NCBI RefSeq assembly: GCF_009928415.1
Contig: NZ_JAABNN010000005.1
Coordinates: 186,001 to 250,000, forward strand
DNA length: 64,000 bases
From: Bacillus sp. USDA818B3_A
GTDB lineage: Bacteria > Bacillota > Bacilli > Bacillales > Cytobacillaceae
Reading direction: 5' to 3'
This document shows positions 53,772 through 63,006 of this stretch, piece after piece. The position numbers and the translations under genes were made by a program. The stretch's first letter is position 1. Every line of letters starts with the position of its first letter. The notes under the pieces were generated by a model. It made no database searches. It saw nothing but the letters and a program-made list of their open reading frames with translations, and was not told where the DNA came from.

Positions 53772-55217
53772 TCAGCTGGCTCTACTTTTACTCTGATCCT
53801 GGTCATCTTCCATAACTGCTTTTGGTACCGCAAAAAGGTATGTGATAATAAAGGCAGCAACAAAAATCAATATTGACACTACAACGTACACAGCAAGCTG
53901 GTTCCACTCATAAATGTACATTAAAGGAGAAAGGACGACAGCCAAGCCATATGAATTAGCTTTAATATTCAAGAACGAAAGAATCGCACCCCCGACCGCT
54001 GAACAAGCAATCATCACATAAAGTGGTTTCATACTGTATCTCATAACGACACCAAACAAGGCTGGTTCACTAACACCAAGTAATTGGGTTAGAGTTGCAC
54101 TCATCCCAGTTACTTTTACCGTTTTCTTTTTTGCTTTTAAGGTAATCCCTAAACAAACCCCTGCATTGGAAAATCCATACATCGCACATAGAGTAATAAG
54201 TGGATTAAACCCAGTGTTGGCAAGCAAGGTTGTTTCAATTGCAATAAACAAATGGTGCATTCCCGTCATGACCGCTAATGGATAAAGGAAACCAATTAAC
54301 AATCCCCCAATGCCAAGAGGAGCACTAATAAGTTTAGTAATAACCGTTACTAACCCTGCTTCTACAAAATGTAGCAAAGGACCGATGATGAGTAAACCAG
54401 TAATCATCATCGTTAATAAAACAAAGAAAGGAGTAAAAATTAAATCTAACGCATTCGGCATGATGGCCCGGAGCTTTTTCTCAAGTTTCGCACCGAGAAT
54501 ACCAACCACCAGTGCTGTCAATACTTTACCTTGATAACCCACTACCGGAATAAAACCAAAAGCCATTAATGGTTCTACCCCACTATTGACATCTGCTACC
54601 GCATAAGCATTTGGAAGAGCAGGAGAAACGAGCATTAATCCAAGGACAAAACCGATTATAGGCATACCGCCAAAATTCCTAAATGCAGACCAACAAATTA
54701 AAGCTGGTAAAAAGGCAAACGCAGTGTCTGTTAGTACAGATGTAAGGGTCTTTAAATTTTCAGGAATATCATTTGCACTCATATCCATTAAACCTAAGAA
54801 GGCGTCACTGAACAATACACCCTTTAAACCAAGAAATAAGCCTGTAGCTGCAATAATTGGGATAATAGGGATAAAGATATCTGCTAATGTCCGGACAGCC
54901 CTTCTTATTCCCTTTTCCTTACTGGCAGAAGAAGCTTTCTTATTGGGATGCTCATCCATCTGATCAGGTTGGTTCCCTCTTAGCGCGGCATAAACTTTAT
55001 TTACTGTCCCCGTACCCAAAATAATCTGGTATTGACCAGCATTATAAAAAACGCCCTTGACTTCATCGATTCTCTCAATCGCTTCATCATCAATTTTTTC
55101 ACGATTCTTTACGGAAATGCGCAATCTCGTGGCACAATGAGTATACGATTCAATATTATCCATACCGATAACTTTAACTATCTCATTTCCTATACGTTCA
55201 TATTTATTTTCGCTCAT
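53772..55217 (-). CDS. scrA: PTS sucrose-type EIIBC
   Basis: The 481-residue protein has an N-terminal EIIB domain (1-85) with phosphocysteine in SYTHCATRLRI, a linker, and an EIIC domain with ten membrane segments, including AVMTGMHHLFIAIETTLLAN and VLSPLMYIYEWNQLAVY. It belongs to the sucrose/trehalose branch (Glc family). There is no EIIA domain, so EIIA-Glc is supplied by another protein. It imports and phosphorylates sucrose (or a related disaccharide). It starts one base after the GH13 gene. Confidence 0.9.
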   Translation of the reverse strand: MSENKYERIGNEIVKVIGMDNIESYTHCATRLRISVKNREKIDDEAIERIDEVKGVFYNAGQYQIILGTGTVNKVYAALRGNQPDQMDEHPNKKASSASKEKGIRRAVRTLADIFIPIIPIIAATGLFLGLKGVLFSDAFLGLMDMSANDIPENLKTLTSVLTDTAFAFLPALICWSAFRNFGGMPIIGFVLGLMLVSPALPNAYAVADVNSGVEPLMAFGFIPVVGYQGKVLTALVVGILGAKLEKKLRAIMPNALDLIFTPFFVLLTMMITGLLIIGPLLHFVEAGLVTVITKLISAPLGIGGLLIGFLYPLAVMTGMHHLFIAIETTLLANTGFNPLITLCAMYGFSNAGVCLGITLKAKKKTVKVTGMSATLTQLLGVSEPALFGVVMRYSMKPLYVMIACSAVGGAILSFLNIKANSYGLAVVLSPLMYIYEWNQLAVYVVVSILIFVAAFIITYLFAVPKAVMEDDQDQSKSRAS

Positions 55218-55218
55218 G

Positions 55219-56904
55219 CTAGTTCGCTTCCTTCTTTAAGAGTACTAGTGCCTGATATGGCTTTAATGTATATTCTTGCTCTGTTATCGCAGCGTCTTCT
55301 TCTTTGTAGTTATTAAGGAGGACATCGTATGGATAAAGTTCCAATTCAACGTTCTCTGGTTCAGTTGAAAAGTTGAAATAACAAACAACTTCTTCCATGT
55401 TAAAATTTCGTTTATAAGCTATAATGGTTGGATGTTCTTCTAATATAGGTTTAATCTCTCCATAAATAAGAGATTCAGTTGATTGTCTAACTTGAATCAT
55501 TTTTTTATAAAAATTGAGAATGGAATTTGGGTCTTGTTCTTGTTGTTCTACATTAATCGTTTTGTAATTTTCATTCATCCCCAGCCATGGTTTGACTTTT
55601 GAAAATCCGCCATATTCCTGCGCATTCCAATGGAAAGGTGTTCTAGAATTATCACGGCTTCGCAGGTTTATAAAGTGCAATGCTTCTTCTGCACTAAAGC
55701 CTTCCTCCATTGATCGATAGTACTGATCAATACTTGAAATATCGTCAAATTCCTCAATGCTTTTTCGTTTAAAATTTGTCATTCCAATTTCCTGGCCTTG
55801 GTAGATAAAAGGTGTCCCTCTTAAATTGAAATACATAGCACCCAGCATGGTCGCTGAATAGAAATTTCGATCCGCTTCTTCTTTTATATACTTGCTTATG
55901 GAACGATTCTGGTCATGATTCTCTATAAAATTGGCTCCCCAGCCGACTTTTTGGATTTCATTTTGACTAGTAAAGATTAATTTCTTTAAATCCAAGACAT
56001 TCCATTCAACCCTCTTAAACCACTCACTGCCAGATGCAACATCAAGATCTGCGTATTTAAAATCAAATATCATGGAAAAATATCCTTTGTCCCCAATATA
56101 ATCACCGTATTGTTCATACGGAACGCCTGGGGCTTCACCGATAGTTACACAATGATATTTAGAGAAGGTTTCTTTATTTAACTCATGTAAGAAAACTTCA
56201 ATTCCGGGACGATTCCGCGTTTTCCTTGTACATTTGCCTAGCCCGTCTACCCCATCAGCAGGGATGTTATCATAGCTTTGATCTTTTTTAATAAATGTAA
56301 TAGCATCTACTCTAAATCCAGCAATCCCTTTTTCCAGCCAGTAATTGACCATTTTATATAACTCTTCGCGAACTTCCCTGTTTTCCCAATTTAAGTCAGG
56401 CTGTTTCACATGAAAAGAATGAAAATAATACTCTTCCGTACCTTTCAAGGGTTCCCATACACTCCCGCCAAAAACTGAGCGCCAATTTGTAGGTGGCTGA
56501 CCGTTATTTCCTTGCTTTAAAATGTAGTAATCCCTATATTTACTGTCCTTTGGATTATTCAATAAGTCCTGGAACCATGGATGTTCATCGGATGTATGAT
56601 TGATGACCAAGTCAAGGACAACCTTTATCCCTTTTTCCTTTGCCTTATCTATTAATTCATCAAGATCTTTCATGTCCCCGAACTCTGGGTTTAATTGATA
56701 ATAATCAGAAATATCATATCCATTATCAGCCATCGGAGATTGATAGATTGGACATACCCATATCATTGTAATCCCAAGTGACTGTAGATAATCCAATTTT
56801 TGGGTGATTCCTCTTATATCCCCTATTCCGTCATTATTGGAGTCATTAAAACTCTTTGGATAGATTTGATAAATTACTTCTTTTTGCCACCATTTTTTCT
56901 CCAT
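55219..56904 (-). CDS. GH13 alpha-glucosidase (oligo-1,6-glucosidase subfamily)
   Basis: The 561-residue protein begins KKWWQKEVIYQIYPKSF as GH13_31 enzymes do. The catalytic triad is D200 (GFRVDAITF), E257 (VTIGEAPG) and D331 (ENHDQNRS). A201 follows the nucleophile; enzymes specific for alpha-1,6 bonds usually have Val there, and Ala or Thr is typical of alpha-1,4-acting enzymes. No sucrose-isomerase RLDRD loop was found. It is the first gene of the sucrose PTS operon, so it probably hydrolyses a (phosphorylated or free) alpha-glucoside. I chose ATG 56904, with AGGAGGG 4-5 bases upstream; the longer start lacks support. Confidence 0.85.
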   Translation of the reverse strand: MEKKWWQKEVIYQIYPKSFNDSNNDGIGDIRGITQKLDYLQSLGITMIWVCPIYQSPMADNGYDISDYYQLNPEFGDMKDLDELIDKAKEKGIKVVLDLVINHTSDEHPWFQDLLNNPKDSKYRDYYILKQGNNGQPPTNWRSVFGGSVWEPLKGTEEYYFHSFHVKQPDLNWENREVREELYKMVNYWLEKGIAGFRVDAITFIKKDQSYDNIPADGVDGLGKCTRKTRNRPGIEVFLHELNKETFSKYHCVTIGEAPGVPYEQYGDYIGDKGYFSMIFDFKYADLDVASGSEWFKRVEWNVLDLKKLIFTSQNEIQKVGWGANFIENHDQNRSISKYIKEEADRNFYSATMLGAMYFNLRGTPFIYQGQEIGMTNFKRKSIEEFDDISSIDQYYRSMEEGFSAEEALHFINLRSRDNSRTPFHWNAQEYGGFSKVKPWLGMNENYKTINVEQQEQDPNSILNFYKKMIQVRQSTESLIYGEIKPILEEHPTIIAYKRNFNMEEVVCYFNFSTEPENVELELYPYDVLLNNYKEEDAAITEQEYTLKPYQALVLLKKEAN

Positions 56905-56945
56905 GTTGCCCTCCTGTTGTAAATGAGTCCCTCGATTCATTTATA

Positions 56946-56959
56946 TGGTATCGATTCCA
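56946..56959. promoter_or_regulatory. LacI-type operator O1 of the sucrose operon
   Basis: TGGTATCGATTCCA, a near-perfect palindrome around ATCGAT, 42 bases before the GH13 start codon. Confidence 0.75.
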
Positions 56960-57025
56960 TACTCATTAAAAAAAATAATCGCTATAATAATAGCTTAAAA
57001 TTATAACCCACTTAAAATATTTTTA

Positions 57026-57039
57026 TGGTATCGATTCCA
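57026..57039. promoter_or_regulatory. LacI-type operator O2 of the sucrose operon
   Basis: TGGTATCGATTCCA, identical to O1 and 80 bases upstream of it, suited to DNA looping. A related GAACCGGTTC palindrome lies at 57061-57070. Confidence 0.75.
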
Positions 57040-57165
57040 CATCATCATAATAAACTTTGGGAACCGGTTCTATTTTTATTATATTTACTGTTCTTTAACC
57101 TGTCAACGCTTTCTTGTTTGCAAATATCATACAATCTCTTCCAACGATTTACCTAATAACATAAA

Positions 57166-57196
57166 AAAGTGAAATCGATACCAGACTTCACTTTTA
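57166..57196 (-). terminator. LacI-gene terminator carrying an operator-like loop
   Basis: AAAAAGTGAA pairs with TTCACTTTT. The loop region contains GAAATCGATACCA, which is the operator motif in reverse orientation (57171-57183). Confidence 0.7.
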
Positions 57197-57211
57197 AACA
57201 TGAGACTACGC

Positions 57212-58204
57212 TTACGTCGATTGGCGGACAATTAAATCAATTGGCAGCTCATACGTTTTTATCTGCATTTTAGGATTTTCTAACAAATCAATCATAACCT
57301 GTACGGACTTTTCCCCCATCTGGTCCATAGGCTGACGGATCGTCGTCAGTTTCGGATCCAAAATTTCTGCAATTGGTTGGTCATCAAAACCAACAACAGC
57401 AAGATCTTGAGGAATGGATAGACTATGCTCCTTTGCTTCAATGATGATTCCTGCAGCTACCTCATCACTTCCTGTAAATATGGCCGTTGGACGGTCATCC
57501 ATCTCAAGAATTTGCTTCAACACTCTTTTTCCATCTTCAATCGTATGTTGGTCCACAAAGATCCATCTTGGATTAATCTTTATTTTTGCTTCCTGCATGG
57601 CATTTTGGAATCCAAGATTGCGGTCTCTCCCTCTCCCATGCGCATCGAATAATCCACCCGTACAATAAGCGATTCTTTGATGACCCTTTTCAACTAAGTG
57701 TTTTATTCCTAGATAAGCCCCTCTTATCTGGTCCAAACGGATCATCGGAGCCACTTCCTGATTGACGTAATCATTGCACAGCAAGATGGTACCATATTTT
57801 GTATACTGTTCTATAATTTTCCAATCATTTTCAATTGAGGTCATGATGATCCCATCTACCTGCTTGTTTTTTAACAGATTTAAAAAGGCCAGTTCCTTTT
57901 CTTTGTCCTCATTACTTTGAGCTATTAACACCTGATATCCTTTTTGGTAGGCTGCATTTTCGATAGAATTCACGAGATAGGAAAAGAAAGGATTAACGAT
58001 TCTTGGGACAATGACCCCTATGGTTGTAGTTAGCTGGCCTCTTAGTCTCCTGGCGGTAGGGTTTGGTGTATAGCCCAGCTCTTCCATTGCCTTTAAAACC
58101 AATTCCCTTTTCTCATCGGAAACATATGGATGATTATTTATAACCCTTGATACGGTCGTTTTGGATTGTCCCGATAACTTTGCAACATCTGAAATTGTAG
58201 CCAT
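57212..58204 (-). CDS. LacI-family repressor of the sucrose operon
   Basis: The 330-residue protein has an N-terminal LacI helix-turn-helix with hinge (TISDVAKLSGQSKTTVSRVI and NPTARRLRG) and a periplasmic-binding-protein-like sensor domain (about 60-330). It resembles ScrR/SacR-type regulators. The four TGGWATCGATTCCA-like sites at 56946, 57026, 57171 and 58276 support control of the downstream operon and of its own gene. The inducer is probably fructose, sucrose 6-phosphate or another sugar derivative. Confidence 0.88.
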   Translation of the reverse strand: MATISDVAKLSGQSKTTVSRVINNHPYVSDEKRELVLKAMEELGYTPNPTARRLRGQLTTTIGVIVPRIVNPFFSYLVNSIENAAYQKGYQVLIAQSNEDKEKELAFLNLLKNKQVDGIIMTSIENDWKIIEQYTKYGTILLCNDYVNQEVAPMIRLDQIRGAYLGIKHLVEKGHQRIAYCTGGLFDAHGRGRDRNLGFQNAMQEAKIKINPRWIFVDQHTIEDGKRVLKQILEMDDRPTAIFTGSDEVAAGIIIEAKEHSLSIPQDLAVVGFDDQPIAEILDPKLTTIRQPMDQMGEKSVQVMIDLLENPKMQIKTYELPIDLIVRQST

Positions 58205-58275
58205 TTACTAATTAAACCACCTTATCAATTACATTGTTCATTATTAAAATAAGTTTACTTGACCAAAGCCCTTAA

Positions 58276-58289
58276 TGCAATCGATTCCA
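58276..58289. promoter_or_regulatory. LacI-type operator in front of the repressor gene
   Basis: TGCAATCGATTCCA, the same palindromic core as O1 and O2, 72 bases before the repressor start. It fits autoregulation. Confidence 0.65.
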
Positions 58290-58386
58290 TATAGAAATTG
58301 ATTTTCGTCTTGTATGCTATTATAGTTTTGGTATATGAATTTTTTAAAACTAAAGCATTGTTAGTTCTACAAGATGGGTAGAAAAA

Positions 58387-58412
58387 AAGACCAACGCATT
58401 TACGTTGACCCC
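58387..58412 (-). terminator. Terminator of the methyltransferase gene
   Basis: GGTCAACG pairs with CGTTGGTC (two wobble pairs), followed by seven T on the minus strand. Confidence 0.7.
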
Positions 58413-58418
58413 TTTTTA

Positions 58419-59123
58419 CTATCCTTTTTTTATTTTTAACATCGAATTGGCATTTGTTTGAAATTCATATGGTACTTTCAGTTCTTCAACTGTACAACTA
58501 CTGTCAGCCAGGTAACTTATTAATTTATCTAAATGCTCATATCTTTTTCCCTCTAAATCAATTAACGGGAAAATACGAACTTCCTCTTTCGTAACTCTCA
58601 ATAATTCATTTAGCGTATCGACATGAAATTGGTAATCTAATCTATCGGCATACATAAATAGAAAATGTGCAGAGAGAAGAATATCAAATTCTGCATTCTT
58701 AAACGGCAAAGAAGGTAAAGTGGCAGGGATGTATCTTTCATTGGATTCCCTCATATCGTTAGCACAATCTTGTAAGGCACTTAAACGATGTTTTCTAAGA
58801 CCTTCTATATCATTGAAATAATCCCATTTATAATTGTTTTGGGCTTTTTGCATATGCTCCATTGCGTGTTCAATATCCTGGAGACCTTTATTTTTTAGGT
58901 CTTCATCCGAATGGTAATAGGCAATATCACAAGCTGTTACATCTAAACCCAATTTGTTACCAACAGCAGTAAATGAACAAGCTCCTGCTGGACAATCGAG
59001 TATTTTCTTTCCTCGCAGTTCTTCTTCTGAAAGCGAGAACATGTCCATATACTCTTCAAAGGTCCTACCAATAAAAATAATTCGTTCTAAATCTAACTTT
59101 GTACTCTGCTCAACTCTACTCAA
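58419..59123 (-). CDS. SAM-dependent methyltransferase-like protein
   Basis: The 234-residue protein has a class I methyltransferase Rossmann fold: motif I KKILDCPAGACSFTAVG, an acidic end of strand 2 in DVTACDIAYYH, motif IV-like FDILLSAHFLFMYADRLD, and VRIFPLIDLEGKRY. The substrate is not visible. It is a lone gene with its own terminator, between the sucrose region and a drug exporter. Close relatives are usually annotated only as class I methyltransferases. Confidence 0.75.
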   Translation of the reverse strand: MSRVEQSTKLDLERIIFIGRTFEEYMDMFSLSEEELRGKKILDCPAGACSFTAVGNKLGLDVTACDIAYYHSDEDLKNKGLQDIEHAMEHMQKAQNNYKWDYFNDIEGLRKHRLSALQDCANDMRESNERYIPATLPSLPFKNAEFDILLSAHFLFMYADRLDYQFHVDTLNELLRVTKEEVRIFPLIDLEGKRYEHLDKLISYLADSSCTVEELKVPYEFQTNANSMLKIKKG

Positions 59124-59277
59124 CTAAACTCACCTCTCTAAAAGATTACATTCATATTATCATGACAAATTGGTAATGTTAACCTTTTTTTGCTTTTCTT
59201 ATTTCACCAACCTGCGGTTTAGTTGAATAAACTATCCTTTTATTTTAACATAAATAACCAATTATCTAGATGTTGAT

Positions 59278-60786
59278 TTAGTTAGTTGTTTCCACTGTTC
59301 TCTGTTTCGCTTGTTCCATAAGGGTTTTGGATTCCATTTCTGAGACTTGTTTAACCTTCTTGATAAACAAGGAAAGTAATAATCCGATAATACCAATTCC
59401 AATGATGACAAGGTACGCGTCATTAATCCCTTGTATGGTCGATTCCTTTATCAACTGTGACTGGGTCAAGCCCTTAGCAGCTGCCGTAGGAATCATATCC
59501 TGAAGATGTGTTTTCGTCCTGTCTGACATAACCGTTACTAGTAGTGAAGTACCGACGGCACCAGCCACTTGCCGAATCGTATTGCTTATAGCGGTTCCGT
59601 GTGCATTTAGACTCTGTGGCAGCTGATTCAAACCAGCTGTCTGCAAAGGCATCATCATCAAGGCCATCCCAATCCTACGCCCTGTGGACATGAGTACCAA
59701 ATAGGTATAACTTGTAGAATCTGTTAGGTTCGTAAAGCCCAACGTTGTGACAATGGTAATAATCATTCCAATCACCGTCAGCCACTTCGCGCCAAAACGA
59801 TCGAACAGCTTGCCGGTTATTGGCATAAGGAAGCCCATGACCAGCGCACCCGGCAGAAGGAGAAGGCCGGATTCTATGGCTGTGTAACCGCGGACGTTTT
59901 GAAGGTATAGCGGAAGCAGCATCATATCCGCATACATTACCATCGTAACCGCGATATTAATAATGGTCGTTAGAGAGAACATGTTGTATTTGAATGCACG
60001 TAAGTCGAGCAAAGGATTGTGCGTCTTCAACATCCTCCATGAAAAGAGTGCAAGCGATATGACACCAACAGCAATCGTACTAAGTACTTCAATGTCTGAC
60101 CATCCTAGACTTCCTGCCCGGCTGAAACCATAGAGTAATGCGCCGAATCCAATGGTTGAGAGGATAACACTCAGGATATCGAGCTTTGTCTTGATTGGTT
60201 CGGATACATTTCGAAGATAAATGAACCCCAATACAATAACAATGACAGCAAATGGAATCATACCATAAAACATCGTTTCCCATTTGTAGTTTTCGATAAT
60301 ATAGCCGGCAATGGTAGGCCCAATAGCTGGGGCAAAAATAATCGCAAGTCCGACCATCCCCATCGCCGCTCCTCTTTTATTAGGAGGGAAGATGGTCAGA
60401 ATCACATTCGTAAGCAGCGGCATGATAATTCCTGCTCCAGCCGCCTGTATCATACGGCCGGTTAATAATAATGAAAATCCGTCTGCCAAGCTTGAAACGA
60501 TGGTTCCCGCTAAAAAGATAAACATGGAAGCTTGAAAAAGCTGCCTCGTTGTAAACCGCTGCATAAAGTAAGCGGTAATGGGAATTAAGACACCATTAAC
60601 AAGCATGTATCCTGTTGTTAACCACTGTGCTGTTGCAGCTGTGATATTAAATTCAACCATTAGTTCAGGCGTTGCGACGCTCATGAGTGTTTGGTTTAAT
60701 GTTGCAATGAAAGCACCTAAAATCATAATGAACATAATAGGTCCTTTTTTTATCGAGTTTGTGACAGTTTTATGAGTATTCGTCAA
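59278..60786 (-). CDS. DHA2/EmrB-family multidrug exporter (14 TM MFS)
   Basis: The protein has about 500 residues and 14 hydrophobic segments. The early GAFIATLNQTLMSVATPEL and motif C-like AGAGIIMPLLTNVILTIFPP are typical of DHA2 drug:proton antiporters such as LmrB or EmrB. It exports hydrophobic drugs or toxic metabolites across the membrane. I place the start at TTG 60786 behind GGAGA; the first in-frame ATG (60849) adds a 21-residue basic leader. It is divergent from a TetR gene. No matching outer partner is needed in Gram-positives. Confidence 0.85.
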   Translation of the reverse strand: MTNTHKTVTNSIKKGPIMFIMILGAFIATLNQTLMSVATPELMVEFNITAATAQWLTTGYMLVNGVLIPITAYFMQRFTTRQLFQASMFIFLAGTIVSSLADGFSLLLTGRMIQAAGAGIIMPLLTNVILTIFPPNKRGAAMGMVGLAIIFAPAIGPTIAGYIIENYKWETMFYGMIPFAVIVIVLGFIYLRNVSEPIKTKLDILSVILSTIGFGALLYGFSRAGSLGWSDIEVLSTIAVGVISLALFSWRMLKTHNPLLDLRAFKYNMFSLTTIINIAVTMVMYADMMLLPLYLQNVRGYTAIESGLLLLPGALVMGFLMPITGKLFDRFGAKWLTVIGMIITIVTTLGFTNLTDSTSYTYLVLMSTGRRIGMALMMMPLQTAGLNQLPQSLNAHGTAISNTIRQVAGAVGTSLLVTVMSDRTKTHLQDMIPTAAAKGLTQSQLIKESTIQGINDAYLVIIGIGIIGLLLSLFIKKVKQVSEMESKTLMEQAKQRTVETTN

Positions 60787-60825
60787 ATCTCTCCGATCCT
60801 TTCTCCTTTGAATGTAGACTTTTTT

Positions 60826-60853
60826 TACAATGTGTTTAATAATTAACATTGTA
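60826..60853. promoter_or_regulatory. Candidate TetR operator between exporter and regulator
   Basis: TACAATGT and ACATTGTA form an 8-base inverted repeat with a 12-base gap, upstream of the exporter start. A second near-palindrome GTAAAT-TA-GTTTAC lies at 60909-60922. Confidence 0.6.
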
Positions 60854-61011
60854 TAAATTACTTTATAATGAGATCTTGGTTATGACAACAGACAATTTCT
60901 CAGGAAGTGTAAATTAGTTTACGTTTAGTTTATTTATGTTTAGGAGTTTGAAAATAATAGACAGAACTGAGATTTTTGTAAATTACCAAATAAAAGGAAG
61001 GGAGAATATAC

Positions 61012-61593
61012 ATGACGGATAATGTAAAGCACCGAGTAGATCCTCGAATCATTCGTACCCGCCAATTGATTAAGGATGCCTTAATTGATTTGCTGCAGGA
61101 GATGGAAATCAACAAAATAACGGTTAATCGGATTGCCGAACGCGCAACGATTAACCGTGTGACATTTTATCTCCATTACGATGACATTCAAGATATGCTA
61201 GAGAAAATGGCCCAAGAAATGGCAGAGGATATTGAGTCTATTTTAAAGAGTACGGAAACTAATCAAAATCCCTTAAATGATATTAATTGGTTAAAGCTGC
61301 TCACCCTGCTTGAGCATATTGCCGAGAATGCTAAATTCTATAAAGTGGTTCTTGGTTCTAGACGAACTCCAATTTTTACGGAGCGATTGTTAACGATCAT
61401 TACTGAAACCATAACTGAAAGTATAGATAGTAATTCGCTCGCTTCTAAAGGCATTCAAAAGGATATTGCTATTTGGCATGGTTCTTCGGCTCTAATCGGT
61501 ACGATTTCAGCGTGGCTGCGTAAGGATATGCCCTATACACCGCAATTTCTTGCCAAGCAGATGTCCTTACTTTTTCAATCAGGTAAGAAATAA
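61012..61593 (+). CDS. TetR-family regulator of the DHA2 exporter
   Basis: The 193-residue protein has an N-terminal TetR helix-turn-helix (about 10-60) with RTRQLIKDALIDLLQ and ITVNRIAERATINRVTFYLH, then a TetR_C ligand domain. It is divergent to the exporter gene and probably represses it until a drug or other ligand binds. The inverted repeat at 60826-60853 and the GTAAAT-TA-GTTTAC repeat are candidate operators. Confidence 0.88.
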   Translation: MTDNVKHRVDPRIIRTRQLIKDALIDLLQEMEINKITVNRIAERATINRVTFYLHYDDIQDMLEKMAQEMAEDIESILKSTETNQNPLNDINWLKLLTLLEHIAENAKFYKVVLGSRRTPIFTERLLTIITETITESIDSNSLASKGIQKDIAIWHGSSALIGTISAWLRKDMPYTPQFLAKQMSLLFQSGKK

Positions 61594-61681
61594 AGGATTT
61601 ACACAATAAAAGGTCTGTACTTCTGTGCATTAAAAATACCCTTTAGGGGGAAATTTAAAAAAAGAGAGGAAGGTGGAGTAT

Positions 61682-62236
61682 GTGCCTGATCTTTTAGAAG
61701 CGTTGAAAAGTGTAGTTCAGTCTTTTATTAAAGATGAGAATAAAACGCCTCTTCATATTGGCGAGGCTATGGGATGCTGGATATTTTTAGCTTTAGTTGG
61801 TGAGACACAAGTACAGACTGAAGCAGGGATTAACAGTACAACGGACCCTGAATTGAGAAAAGCTCTCCAAGAAGCAGTTAACATGTTCAAATCGCAGAAA
61901 GAGCGAATTTCGGCATTTATGCGGTCAGAAGGGATTCCATTACCACCTCTGAGTGAATCGAAACCAATCTCTGACCCGAATACTGTTCCATTGGGTGTTA
62001 AGCTGACAGATAACGAACTTGCAAACAGCCTTAAGAAAAAAATATCGATGGCGATTACAAACAGTTCGGAAACGGCGGCACAATCCCTTCGCAGCGATGT
62101 TAGTCTGATGTGGGCCGTATTTTTACAAGAACACATAACTTTTTTAACAACATTTAAATCATTGATGCGAAAACGGGGATGGCTTAAGGTTCCACCACCG
62201 TATTATCCTGCAAGTTTGCCACAAACGGAAAAGTGA
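61682..62236 (+). CDS. DUF3231 protein, copy 1
   Basis: The 184-residue protein has the DUF3231 pattern PLHIGEAMGCW near the N terminus, EAGINSTTDPELRKALQEA in the middle, and a hydrophobic/aromatic C terminus RGWLKVPPPYYPA. Function is unknown. Canonical DUF3231 proteins carry two such domains (about 330 residues); here there are two consecutive single-domain genes. The chosen GTG start (61682) aligns with the second gene's start and follows GGTGGAG by a few bases. Confidence 0.8.
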   Translation: MPDLLEALKSVVQSFIKDENKTPLHIGEAMGCWIFLALVGETQVQTEAGINSTTDPELRKALQEAVNMFKSQKERISAFMRSEGIPLPPLSESKPISDPNTVPLGVKLTDNELANSLKKKISMAITNSSETAAQSLRSDVSLMWAVFLQEHITFLTTFKSLMRKRGWLKVPPPYYPASLPQTEK

Positions 62237-62246
62237 GGTGAGGAGT

Positions 62247-62795
62247 ATGCCAGATGTCATAAAAGCTGTTAATAATGTTATCCAATCATTTGTTGATGAT
62301 GAACCCAAATCACCATTACATGTGGGGGAAGTCATGTCCTGCTGGTCCTATCTTTCCGAATTATCGGATGAACAAGTTCATTCCGAAGCAGGGATTAACA
62401 GTACAACGGACCCCGAATTAAGAAAAGCTTTCCATGAAGCCGTAGAGATGTTCAAATCACAGAAAGAACGAATTATTACCTTTATGTTATCTGAGGGAGT
62501 TCCCATTCCGCCCTTAAGTGAGTCCAAGCCTCAGTCTAACCCAAGCGATGTTCCATTGGGTGTCAAGTTAACGGATGATGAACTTGCAAACAGCCTTAAT
62601 ATTAAAATGGTTATTTTAATTTCCTATTGTGCAAATGCAATCATTCAAACCGTGCGCAATGATGTTACCTTGATATGGCTTGAATATTTACAGGAATATA
62701 TGACGTTTGGAGCAACCTTAAAAGAACTTGTGAAAAGACGGGGATGGCTTAAAGTGCCTCCATACTACTATGCTCCAGGAGCACCAATAAAATGA
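62247..62795 (+). CDS. DUF3231 protein, copy 2 (tandem duplicate)
   Basis: The 182-residue protein has PLHVGEVMSCWSYLSEL, EAGINSTTDPELRKAFHEA, IPPLSESKPQSNPSD and RGWLKVPPYYY. It is very similar to copy 1 in protein and in DNA, so a tandem duplication happened here or was inherited. The gene follows copy 1 by ten bases with its own GAGGTGAGGAG binding site (start ATG 62247). Both are probably on one transcript ending at 62804-62837. Confidence 0.82.
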   Translation: MPDVIKAVNNVIQSFVDDEPKSPLHVGEVMSCWSYLSELSDEQVHSEAGINSTTDPELRKAFHEAVEMFKSQKERIITFMLSEGVPIPPLSESKPQSNPSDVPLGVKLTDDELANSLNIKMVILISYCANAIIQTVRNDVTLIWLEYLQEYMTFGATLKELVKRRGWLKVPPYYYAPGAPIK

Positions 62796-62803
62796 CAAGC
62801 TAA

Positions 62804-62837
62804 AAAAGGACCTGGATAATCTACTCCCCGTCCTTTT
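62804..62837 (+). terminator. Terminator of the DUF3231 pair
   Basis: AAAAGGAC pairs with GTCCTTTT, right after the second DUF3231 gene. Confidence 0.7.
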
Positions 62838-63006
62838 CAACTGTTCTGTTTCGCAAAATTTTGATTCTGCTTTTTCCCAAATAAGGGGCGCAATTCTTAT
62901 TTCAGAAAAGTGCCCTATTATTCGTGAGTGGGTTCCATGCTTTTTAAATAAAATTTTTAAATAAAAAAACAGACTCAGTAAAAAGAGCCTGCATGAATTG
63001 TTATTC

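Larger units (their letters stand above)
56905..57211. other. Control region between the LacI gene and the sucrose operon
   Basis: It contains the operators at 56946, 57026 and 57061 and the LacI-gene terminator at 57166-57196. No gene was seen. Confidence 0.7.

Noticed and set aside
55219..56904. Sucrose isomerase as identity of the GH13 enzyme
   Set aside because: The isomerase-specific RLDRD loop after the third catalytic Asp is absent and the nucleophile region reads VDAITF, not FDTVATY.
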